A DNA stretch of 5,341 nt from Rubrobacteraceae bacterium (GTDB lineage Bacteria; Actinomycetota; Rubrobacteria; Rubrobacterales; Rubrobacteraceae): contig JAUJMB010000117.1 of the NCBI GenBank assembly GCA_030447045.1, positions 1-5,341 of the forward strand, in the 5' to 3' direction. The notes beneath the pieces were generated by a model that was not told where the DNA came from, did not search any database, and worked only from the letters and a program-made list of their open reading frames with translations. Position numbers and translations under genes: made by a program. Positions within the stretch are counted from its first letter, which is position 1; every line of letters starts with the position of its first letter. This document shows, piece after piece, positions 1 through 4,824 of the stretch.

Positions 1-86
1 TTGCTTTCACGCTGAACATCTCGCCCGGGCTCGCGGGGCACCTTCTCGCACCGGAGGTCGGGATCGGGTATCCCGAAGGGATCTAA
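1..86 (+). CDS. 3' end of an unidentified protein-coding gene (partial)
   Basis: Reading from base 3, an open frame of 27 codons ends at TAA (84-86). It encodes the tail AFTLNISPGLAGHLLAPEVG followed by IGYPEGI. Third codon positions are mostly G or C, as in the clear genes of the window, and the residue mix (Gly/Pro turns, hydrophobics) looks like real protein. The other two plus frames are less convincing: one stops at once and the other is Arg-rich. The gene begins outside the window and converges on the minus-strand HAD gene, with 58 bases between the two stop codons. I do not recognise the family from this tail, so no function is proposed. Confidence 0.55.
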   Translation, partial: AFTLNISPGLAGHLLAPEVGIGYPEGI

Positions 87-112
87 GGCCCTGGCGTGCG
101 GCCTTCAAGGCC
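85..112. terminator. Nested inverted repeats between convergent genes, possible bidirectional terminator
   Basis: AAGGCC (85-90) can pair with GGCCTT (100-105) across a 9-base loop. The same GGCCTT can instead pair with AAGGCC (107-112) in a tight hairpin. The first arm overlaps the stop codon of the upstream gene. The site lies where transcripts of two convergent genes meet, which suits a terminator. No T-tract follows on either strand, so classical Rho-independent termination is not shown. Confidence 0.35.
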
Positions 113-144
113 CCCGGCGGTGTCGTACTACGGGAGGCGCGTCC

Positions 145-807
145 TTATCTCGAGATCAGCCTCAAGCGAGTAGGACCGTTGGTCCCGGCATGGGGAAGGA
201 CGCGGACGTCGGAGAGGGCCCCGACCACGACGTCCGCTTCGTGAAGCTCCTCCTCGGGGTGGGTCGTCGAGACCGCCACCACCCTCATGCCCGCGGCTTT
301 GGCCGACCGAACACCGGCCGGCGCGTCTTCGATGACGACGCACGCCCCCGGGCTCGCGCCGAGGATCTCGGCTCCCTTCAGGTAAGCCTCCGGATGGGGC
401 TTGCCTTGCTCGACGTCGTCCGCCGTCACGAAGCGCTCCGGCAGCGGCAACCCGACGTGCCTCATCCGGCCGGACGCGAGGGCCCTCGATCCGGAGGTGA
501 CGACCGTCCAGCTGCCTTCGGGCAGGGTACCGAGCAATTCGAGGGCTCCCTCGACCTCCAGGATGCCGTCCTTGTCGTTGACCTCTATGCGCTCGAGCTC
601 CGCCGCCTCCGACTCCGCGTCGAGGTCAGGCGCGATAAGACGGAGGGTCTCGGCGGGCCTGCGCCCGTGGGCGATCTCTATAAAGCGCCCGGCGTCTAGA
701 CCTCTCTGGCGGGCCCAGGTGTGCCAGGTACGCACCACGACCCGCGCGGAGTCGACCAGCACCCCGTCGAGGTCGAAAAGGATCGCGTCACAATCCAAGG
801 TTCTCAA
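145..807 (-). CDS. HAD-superfamily sugar-phosphatase-like hydrolase
   Basis: Cytosolic haloacid-dehalogenase-type phosphatase, probably acting on a small phosphorylated sugar or polyol. All four HAD motifs are intact. Numbered from an upstream GTG at 835-837, they are motif I DLDGVLVDS (nucleophile D22, acid/base D24), motif II TSGS (S115), motif III Lys in QGKPHP (K146) and motif IV IEDAPAG (E170, D171). A helical cap of about 75 residues lies between motifs I and II, as in the beta-phosphoglucomutase / YfbT / YniC-like branch. I place the start at TTG (805-807) because GGGAG lies 5 bases upstream and only ten codons then precede motif I; the GTG at 835-837 has GGAG only 2 bases away. It sits on the same strand as nagB but is separated by about 150 bases, so cotranscription is likely but not shown. 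The substrate is unknown: known relatives include 2-deoxyglucose-6-P, sorbitol-6-P and glycerol-3-P phosphatases. Mutase activity is less likely but cannot be excluded. Confidence 0.9.
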   Translation of the reverse strand: MRTLDCDAILFDLDGVLVDSARVVVRTWHTWARQRGLDAGRFIEIAHGRRPAETLRLIAPDLDAESEAAELERIEVNDKDGILEVEGALELLGTLPEGSWTVVTSGSRALASGRMRHVGLPLPERFVTADDVEQGKPHPEAYLKGAEILGASPGACVVIEDAPAGVRSAKAAGMRVVAVSTTHPEEELHEADVVVGALSDVRVLPHAGTNGPTRLRLISR

Positions 808-812
808 AACCG

Positions 813-817
813 CTCCC
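813..817 (-). promoter_or_regulatory. Shine-Dalgarno deciding the TTG start of the HAD gene
   Basis: On the minus strand GGGAG (817-813) is followed by the 5-base spacer CGGTT and then TTG (807-805). This is better spaced than the GGAG in front of the upstream GTG at 837, so translation probably begins at TTG. Confidence 0.5.
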
Positions 818-910
818 GTCTTCGGCTCTCTCGCCACCGCTCCGTTACCCGCGGGATCATATCTGGCCGGTCACCCGCCACCGCGCTCCACGAGCACCGT
901 GCCCCGTCCC

Positions 911-956
911 GAGCCCCACCGTCCACGACGAACCGGCTCCGGACCACCGGGGGCTC
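911..956 (-). terminator. Long hairpin just after nagB, possible terminator or processing site
   Basis: The 117-147 base gap between nagB and the HAD gene has no credible ORF of its own. It holds a perfect 7-bp inverted repeat, GAGCCCC (911-917) and GGGGCTC (950-956). Inside that are a second pair, GTCC (921-924) and GGAC (941-944), and a 16-base loop. The outer arm overlaps the nagB stop codon. The predicted RNA would be a stable two-part stem. There is no U-tract, so it could attenuate, terminate via Rho, or stabilise the upstream message. Confidence 0.3.
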
Positions 957-1719
957 ACGCCGGTTCTCTTTCGGACGCCGCACCTCGTAGCGCCGAGGCC
1001 GCGTCGTGGTCCAGGAGGAACGAGGCGTTCGGGTGACGGCGGAGTGCGGAGGCGGGCACCCGTTCGGAGACCTCGCCGCCGACGGCCGCGGCGACGGCCT
1101 GTGCCTTGTTCGCACCCGAGGCGAGGAGGAGGACTTCCCGGGAGTCGGAGATGGTCCGCATCCCCACCGAGATGGCGCGCTCCGGCGCCCGCTCGCCCGG
1201 GAAGGCGGTGGCGTTGACGCGGCGCGTGGACTCGGCGAGCCTGACCACGCGGGTGCGGGAGTCGAAGGACGCGCCGGGCTCGTTGAAACCTATGTGGCCG
1301 TTGCGCCCGATCCCGAGCACGCACAGGTCCACCCCGCCGGCCTCCCGGATCGCCCGCTCGTACCGCTCGCATTCGGCCTCCGGGTCGGGGGCAGAGCCGT
1401 CGGGTACGTGGACCCGCTCGGGATCCACGTCCACCAGGCCGTAGAAGTTCTCCCGCATGTAGACGTGGTAGCTCGCCGGGTGATCCGGCGGGAGCCCGAG
1501 ATACTCGTCCAGGTTGAAGAAGGTAGCCCGGGCGAACGAGAGGCCCTCCCTCTCGTGGCTCGCCACGAGCCCGCGGTACATCCCCAGGGGCGTCGTCCCC
1601 GTCGGGATCAAGAAGACGGCGTGCGGCTTCTCCCTGAGTTTCAGGGCCACCACGTCGGCCGCGGCCACGCTCAACACCTCGTAGTCGGGGAGAATGCGGG
1701 TCCGCAAACCGGTCCTCAC
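955..1719 (-). CDS. nagB: Glucosamine-6-phosphate deaminase (isomerase)
   Basis: Converts glucosamine-6-phosphate to fructose-6-phosphate plus ammonia, the last committed step of amino-sugar breakdown. The 254-residue protein has the full family signature. The phosphate-binding PTGTTPLGMY is at 39-48. FNLDEYLGL follows at 68-76, where D71 matches the proton-shuttling Asp72 of the E. coli enzyme. The active-site loop GIGRNGHIGFNEPG is at 136-149, with H142 and E147. The E. coli Asp141 position is Asn (N140), which as I recall is normal in Gram-positive NagB. The C-terminal PASALRRHPN segment is also typical. Length is close to the short Bacillus-type enzymes, so the E. coli-type allosteric tail is probably absent. 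The GTG start (1717-1719) overlaps the preceding TGA by 4 bases (GTGA), which implies translational coupling. A TTG at 1705-1707, with GAGG 6 bases before it, is an alternative start. Confidence 0.96.
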   Translation of the reverse strand: MRTGLRTRILPDYEVLSVAAADVVALKLREKPHAVFLIPTGTTPLGMYRGLVASHEREGLSFARATFFNLDEYLGLPPDHPASYHVYMRENFYGLVDVDPERVHVPDGSAPDPEAECERYERAIREAGGVDLCVLGIGRNGHIGFNEPGASFDSRTRVVRLAESTRRVNATAFPGERAPERAISVGMRTISDSREVLLLASGANKAQAVAAAVGGEVSERVPASALRRHPNASFLLDHDAASALRGAASEREPA

Positions 1720-2534
1720 CTGAGCGCCATGCGCCGGTAGGCGTGGCGGCGGCCCCGGATCGCGAGCGACGCCGCGAGCACGTTCATCGGCTCCGCCATA
1801 CCGTAGTCGGCGTCACCCAGGTGCAGCACGTCAGCCCCGGCCCGCTTGGCGGCCAGGGCCAGCTCGCGCACGGTCTCCGCGTCCGCCCCCTCCTGGGAGG
1901 TCCCGACCGTCGCGACCGCGAGCGCCCCGGCCTCCTGCGCCGCCCCGACCAGCTCCGCCACCACGGACTCCCGGCTCCCCGGCACCGTGCCCGGCGCCGG
2001 CAGGAGCACCGCGTCGGAGGCGGCGGCGAGCCGGGAGACCTCTCCGGCCCCCAAGAGCCCGCGCCCGCCGCTGCCGTGCATCTTCCCGACGAACACCGGC
2101 ACGCCCGGCAGCACCTCGCGCGCCAGAGCCGCCGCCTCCGCCATCCTCCCCGTTCCGACCTCCGCGTCGGGGTTCGCCGTGACCACGACGAAGTCCAGGC
2201 CCTTTAGGCGCTCCAGGTTCTCGCGGCTCGCCTGGCGATGGGGCGGCACGGCCTCCGAAGGCTCGACGTTCACGCCCACGGGCCGCCCGAGCCGCCCCTT
2301 CAGGCCGGAGAGATCTTCTGCGCCGTCGAACTTGTTGAGCAGGACGAGGTCGGCGCCGAAGGCGACGGCGAGCTCCGCGTTCGTCGTGCCGTCCACGCGG
2401 GGCGGGGCGGGCCAGAGTACCTCGCAGAGAACGGTGCGGCCCTCGGAGCGACGGATGGAGCGGAGCAGGTCGGCGCCGCCCATCGCCGCGAAATCGGCGG
2501 GGCCGCAGTCGAGGATGCGCTTGGGGGGTTCCAA
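1716..2534 (-). CDS. DUF7916-type / PEP phosphonomutase-like TIM-barrel protein of unknown function
   Basis: A 272-residue cytosolic protein that I match from memory to the family often labelled 'PEP phosphonomutase' or 'haloacid dehalogenase-like' in PTS operons, now DUF7916. Visible marks are KRILDCGPADF near the N-terminus (5-15), TTNAELAVAFGADLVLLNKFD (50-70, recurring beta-strand/helix units), GVNVEP (87-92), VVVTANPD (116-123), GKMHGSGG (150-157), GDADYG (240-245) and a basic C-terminal RGRRHAYRRMA. The alternating hydrophobic strands ending in small or charged residues suggest a (beta/alpha)8 barrel. It lacks the HAD DxD motif. The start is TTG (2532-2534), 2 bases after the EIIA stop; only a weak GGGT precedes it, so re-initiation after EIIA is likely. 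Its end overlaps nagB by 4 bases. The context argues for a phosphorylated amino-sugar substrate or ligand, but no reaction is established. Confidence 0.85.
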   Translation of the reverse strand: MEPPKRILDCGPADFAAMGGADLLRSIRRSEGRTVLCEVLWPAPPRVDGTTNAELAVAFGADLVLLNKFDGAEDLSGLKGRLGRPVGVNVEPSEAVPPHRQASRENLERLKGLDFVVVTANPDAEVGTGRMAEAAALAREVLPGVPVFVGKMHGSGGRGLLGAGEVSRLAAASDAVLLPAPGTVPGSRESVVAELVGAAQEAGALAVATVGTSQEGADAETVRELALAAKRAGADVLHLGDADYGMAEPMNVLAASLAIRGRRHAYRRMALR

Positions 2535-2536
2535 GG

Positions 2537-2992
2537 CTAACCCGTGTCCGCGGCCTCGAAGAGGGGCTCTCCGGCCTGGACATCGCCGGTACGGGCGCCG
2601 GTCACCGGGTGGTCTTCGGGGTTCGTCACGAGGACGGGGGTTACGGGGTCGTAGTTGCCCGCCCGGATCTCGTCGAGGTCGAAGCGCACGATGGGCTGGC
2701 CGGCCTCGACCCGATCGCCCTCGGTGGCGATCCTCTCGAAGCCCCTGCCCCGCAGCTCGATGGTGTCGAGGCCGAGGTGGACGATCATCTCCACCCCGCC
2801 GTCGGCGGCGATGCCGAAGGCGTGCCCGCCCTCGAAGAGCTTGACGAGGACACCGGAAATCGGGGCGACGGCCTCTCCGGAGGCTTCCGGGACGATGGCG
2901 CAGCCCTGGCCGGCCATCCCTTCGGCGAAGACCTCGTCCGGGACCTCGGCGAGCGGCACGGCGCGGCCCGAGATGGGTGCGAGGACGCGCAT
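2537..2992 (-). CDS. crr: PTS glucose-family EIIA component (EIIAGlc/Crr-like)
   Basis: Cytosolic phosphocarrier that takes phosphate from HPr and passes it to the EIIB domain of the adjacent permease. The 151 residues form a complete EIIA-Glc domain: VLAPISGRAVPL near the N-terminus (3-14), APISGVLVKLFEGGHAFGI (43-61) with the accessory histidine H57, and VHLGLDTIEL (71-80) with H72 as the phosphorylated residue. Next come EGDRV (91-95) and a C-terminal sheet with PVLVTN (119-124). ATG is at 2990-2992, overlapping the TGA of EIICB by one base (TGATG), and AAGGG lies 9 bases upstream inside the EIICB gene. The frame stays open far upstream, antisense-free of stops up to 4660, but that Arg/Gly-rich extension is a shadow of EIICB. 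Being a separate gene, it may also serve other EIIB domains or have regulatory roles as in other bacteria; nothing here tests this. Confidence 0.95.
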   Translation of the reverse strand: MRVLAPISGRAVPLAEVPDEVFAEGMAGQGCAIVPEASGEAVAPISGVLVKLFEGGHAFGIAADGGVEMIVHLGLDTIELRGRGFERIATEGDRVEAGQPIVRFDLDEIRAGNYDPVTPVLVTNPEDHPVTGARTGDVQAGEPLFEAADTG

Positions 2993-4593
2993 CACCCGCC
3001 GCCCTTCAGGAGCCGGTTTATGCGCTCGGCGATCCGGTCGCTCTGGGTGCCCATGACGACCTGGGCGACCTTGCCGCGCTTGACGACGCCGGCGGCACCG
3101 AGCTGCTTGAGCCGCGCGTCGTCCACGCGGTCGGGGTCGTCCACGAAGAGCCGCAGGCGCGTGATGCAACCCTCTACGCTCTCGACGTTCTCCCGGCCGC
3201 CCAGGGCGCCAAGAACGTCCTCCGCGAGCACGTCGTCCCTGTCGCGCTCCACGGTGGGAGCGGCGGTCGCCGTCGCTGCGCCGGCCGGAGATGGCTCGCG
3301 CTCGCCTTCTCGCTCGGCCTCGCGCTCCGCCTCTCGGGCGGCCTCGCGTTCCTCGCCGGGCCTGGGTCCGCGCTGGCTCTCGGGGAGGATCCAATCGGCC
3401 GCGAGGCCCCTGCTCTCCTCCCCGCGTCCCGGTGTCGCGAGGTCGAAGCGCTTGATAAAGAAACCGAACACGAAGTAGTAGATGGCGAAGTACGCGACCC
3501 CGAGCAGCAGGATGAGCAGCGGGTTCGTGGTGTTCCCCTTGCCGAAGTTGAGCACGTAGTCTATGAGACCCGCGGAGAAGCCGAACCCGATCTTGATGTT
3601 CAGCAGCGTCGCGATCGCGAGCGCCGTGCCGGTGAGCACCGCGTGCACCAGGTACAGCAGGGGTGCGACGAACATGAAAGCGAACTCTATGGGCTCGGTG
3701 ATCCCCGTCAGAAACGACGCGAACGCCGCCGACAGCAAGATGCCCGAGGCGACCTTGGGGAAGTTGGCGTGGCGGATCATGGCCAGGCAGGCCCCCGGCA
3801 GCCCGAACATCATCACCAGAAAGAACCCGGACATAAAGAACCCGGCCGACGGGTCCCCTGCGAAGTAGCGGTTGAGGTCGCCCGTTACCGGGCCGTCGGG
3901 GCCCTCGAAGGTGCCGAGCTGGAACCAGACGTAGGTGTTGAGGACGTGGTGCAACCCGACCGGTATGAGCATCCGGTTGAGGAAACCGTAGATCCCGGTC
4001 CCGAGGGCGCCGAGGCCCACGATCCCCTCGCCCACCGCGTTGACCCCGAGCTGCACCGTCGGCCACACGAGCCCGAAGACGGCGCCCAGAACCAGCGCCG
4101 CCAGCGCCGTAACGATGGGCACGAACCTCCGGCCGCCGAAGAAGCCCAGGTAGTCCGGCAACCGGATGTCGGAGAAGCGCCGGTACAGGTAAGCCGCCAC
4201 GAGCCCGACGATGATCCCGGACAAGACGCCCATCGTCACGTCGGGGTCCGGCTCGCCGTTCACCTGCGGGATGAGGGTGTTGAAGACCCCCTCGAAGACG
4301 AGGAACCCGACGAGCCCCGCGAGCGCCGCGGCCCCATCCCCCCCAGCCAGCCCGAAGGCTATGCCCACGGCGAAGATCATGGGGAGGTTGGTGAAGATGG
4401 CGTCCCCGGCCGCCGCCATCCACGCCAGGTCCAACAGGTCCGGCTGCCCGAGGCGCAGCAACAATGCCGCCGCCGGCAGGACGGCTATCGGCAGCATCAA
4501 CGACCGCCCGAAGTTCTGGAACGCCCCGAGGAGCCGATCCCCACCCCGCAGGCGCCCACCCCTCGCCTCGCCACCCGCCGCCCGAGCCGCCAT
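2992..4593 (-). CDS. nagE: PTS EIICB permease, N-acetylglucosamine type
   Basis: Membrane permease that imports and phosphorylates a sugar, most likely GlcNAc (or glucosamine). The 533 residues hold an EIIC domain (about 20-383) with roughly ten hydrophobic segments, then a charged linker, then EIIB (about 451-530). EIIC carries the GlcNAc-group signature LIPVGLHHVLNTYVWFQLG (209-227) and the sugar-binding GITEPIEFAF loop (297-306, E300). EIIB has EGCITRLRLFV with phosphocysteine C476, and GVVKRGKVAQVVMG (502-515). No EIIA domain is fused; it is supplied by the next gene. ATG (4591-4593) is preceded by AAGGGAG (4599-4605), 5 bases away. It is the first gene of the operon, with the promoter about 30 bases upstream. 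The NagE assignment is favoured over PtsG because of the HHVLN motif and adjacency to nagB, but substrate specificity is inferred. Confidence 0.94.
   Translation of the reverse strand: MAARAAGGEARGGRLRGGDRLLGAFQNFGRSLMLPIAVLPAAALLLRLGQPDLLDLAWMAAAGDAIFTNLPMIFAVGIAFGLAGGDGAAALAGLVGFLVFEGVFNTLIPQVNGEPDPDVTMGVLSGIIVGLVAAYLYRRFSDIRLPDYLGFFGGRRFVPIVTALAALVLGAVFGLVWPTVQLGVNAVGEGIVGLGALGTGIYGFLNRMLIPVGLHHVLNTYVWFQLGTFEGPDGPVTGDLNRYFAGDPSAGFFMSGFFLVMMFGLPGACLAMIRHANFPKVASGILLSAAFASFLTGITEPIEFAFMFVAPLLYLVHAVLTGTALAIATLLNIKIGFGFSAGLIDYVLNFGKGNTTNPLLILLLGVAYFAIYYFVFGFFIKRFDLATPGRGEESRGLAADWILPESQRGPRPGEEREAAREAEREAEREGEREPSPAGAATATAAPTVERDRDDVLAEDVLGALGGRENVESVEGCITRLRLFVDDPDRVDDARLKQLGAAGVVKRGKVAQVVMGTQSDRIAERINRLLKGGG
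3295..3351 (-). repeat. Glu/Arg/Ala repeat coding for the EIIC-EIIB linker
   Basis: Residues 415-433 of the permease are built from short E-R-E-A units (EREAAREAEREAEREGERE). The DNA is a degenerate tandem of roughly 12-base units rich in ctcgcgctcg-like words. It lies between the last EIIC membrane segment and the EIIB domain, and is predicted to form a charged helix or flexible arm. Such low-complexity DNA can expand or contract by slippage. Confidence 0.6.
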
Positions 4594-4615
4594 AACCGCT
4601 CCCTTCGTCCTCCCC

Positions 4616-4650
4616 GTACGTCTGTACGTTGACTATGCCAGTCCAGGCAT
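4616..4650. promoter_or_regulatory. Candidate GntR/HutC (NagR/DasR-like) operator cluster
   Basis: Three overlapping signals are seen. The first is the inverted repeat ATGCC-N6-GGCAT (4635-4650), in the promoter spacer. The second, on the minus strand, is ACTGGCATAGTCAACG (4642-4627), which agrees at about 12 of 16 bases with the Bacillus NagR site as I remember it (ATTGGTATAGACAACT) and 11 of 16 with the Streptomyces dre consensus. The third is a core GTACAGAC (minus, 4627-4620), one base off GTNTANAC, with its centre 11 bp from that of the second. Their position over the -10 box and start site fits repression that is lifted by an amino-sugar phosphate. No regulator gene lies in the window, and the consensus sequences are recalled, not searched. 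Confidence 0.45.
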
Positions 4651-4660
4651 TTCGAAGCAA
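4632..4660 (-). promoter_or_regulatory. Promoter of the PTS-nagB operon
   Basis: On the minus strand TTGCTT (4660-4655) is followed after 17 bases by CATAGT (4637-4632). The start of transcription would fall near 4625, giving a leader of about 30 bases that includes the AAGGGAG ribosome site of EIICB. Spacing is ideal and both boxes keep the most conserved positions (TTG of the -35; A, T, A and final T of the -10). Confidence 0.55.
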
Positions 4661-4757
4661 ACGGCGCCGTGCGGGCTCGGACTCAGAATTTTGGTCGAGG
4701 TGGCCTCGTAGCCCTGTTCGGCTCGTGAGATCATGAACCCGGCCATCGGCCCAAGTT

Positions 4758-4769
4758 CGTCGTACGACG
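4758..4769. promoter_or_regulatory. Perfect 12-bp palindrome upstream of the SIS gene
   Basis: CGTCGTACGACG reads the same on both strands. It lies 55 bases before the TTG start of the SIS gene, where an operator would be expected. Its CGTACG core also occurs at 4615-4620 near the EIICB leader. I could not find a good -35/-10 pair next to it on the plus strand, so its role is open. In high-GC DNA short palindromes also arise by chance. Confidence 0.3.
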
Positions 4770-4781
4770 GGCGCGTCGAAG

Positions 4782-4812
4782 GGGTAAGGGTGCGGGAGTC
4801 TAGGGATTACCC
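4782..4812 (+). promoter_or_regulatory. Leader hairpin abutting the SIS-gene ribosome site
   Basis: GGGTAA (4782-4787) and TTACCC (4807-4812) form a perfect 6-bp inverted repeat with a 19-base loop. The downstream arm ends on the base before the Shine-Dalgarno sequence (4813-4820). In the mRNA this stem would sit against the ribosome site and could tune access, or the repeat could act as a protein-binding site in DNA. Confidence 0.3.
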
Positions 4813-4820
4813 GAAGGAGG
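4813..4820 (+). promoter_or_regulatory. Strong Shine-Dalgarno deciding the TTG start of the SIS gene
   Basis: GAAGGAGG is followed by CCAT and then TTG (4825-4827). The first in-frame ATG (4840) lies 19 bases beyond this site, too far, and an in-frame TAG at 4801-4803 closes the frame upstream. TTG is therefore the most likely start, though the 4-base spacer is short. Confidence 0.7.
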
Positions 4821-4824
4821 CCAT

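Noticed and set aside
856..884. TATGAT as a promoter for the HAD gene
   Set aside because: The -10 word is good, but no TTGACA-like -35 box lies 16-18 bases upstream and there is no extended -10, so it is not called as a promoter.
1274..1314. Asn in place of the E. coli catalytic Asp141 in NagB (N140)
   Set aside because: The Gram-positive NagB branch commonly has GRNGHIGFNEPG here as I recall; the other catalytic residues are present, so inactivity is not suggested.
1846..2844. Plus-strand open frames opposite the DUF7916 and EIIA genes
   Set aside because: Ser/Arg/Pro-rich low-complexity products with no recognisable domain and no ribosome site; shadows of the minus-strand genes.
2977..4632. 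Long plus-strand open frame (551 codons) opposite EIICB
   Set aside because: Its product is an improbable His/Glu/Pro/Arg-rich mix without domains. The minus strand in this interval encodes an unmistakable PTS permease; the frame is open only because of high GC.
2993..4660. N-terminal extension of the EIIA frame up to 4660
   Set aside because: The upstream part is Arg/Gly-rich nonsense overlapping EIICB in another frame. The real EIIA domain begins at the ATG at 2992, which overlaps the EIICB stop by one base and has an AAGGG upstream.
4691..4702. TTGGTCGAGGTG as a dre-like operator for the SIS gene
   Set aside because: Only the left half (TGGTC) matches the recalled dre consensus; the right half does not, giving about 7 of 16 bases.
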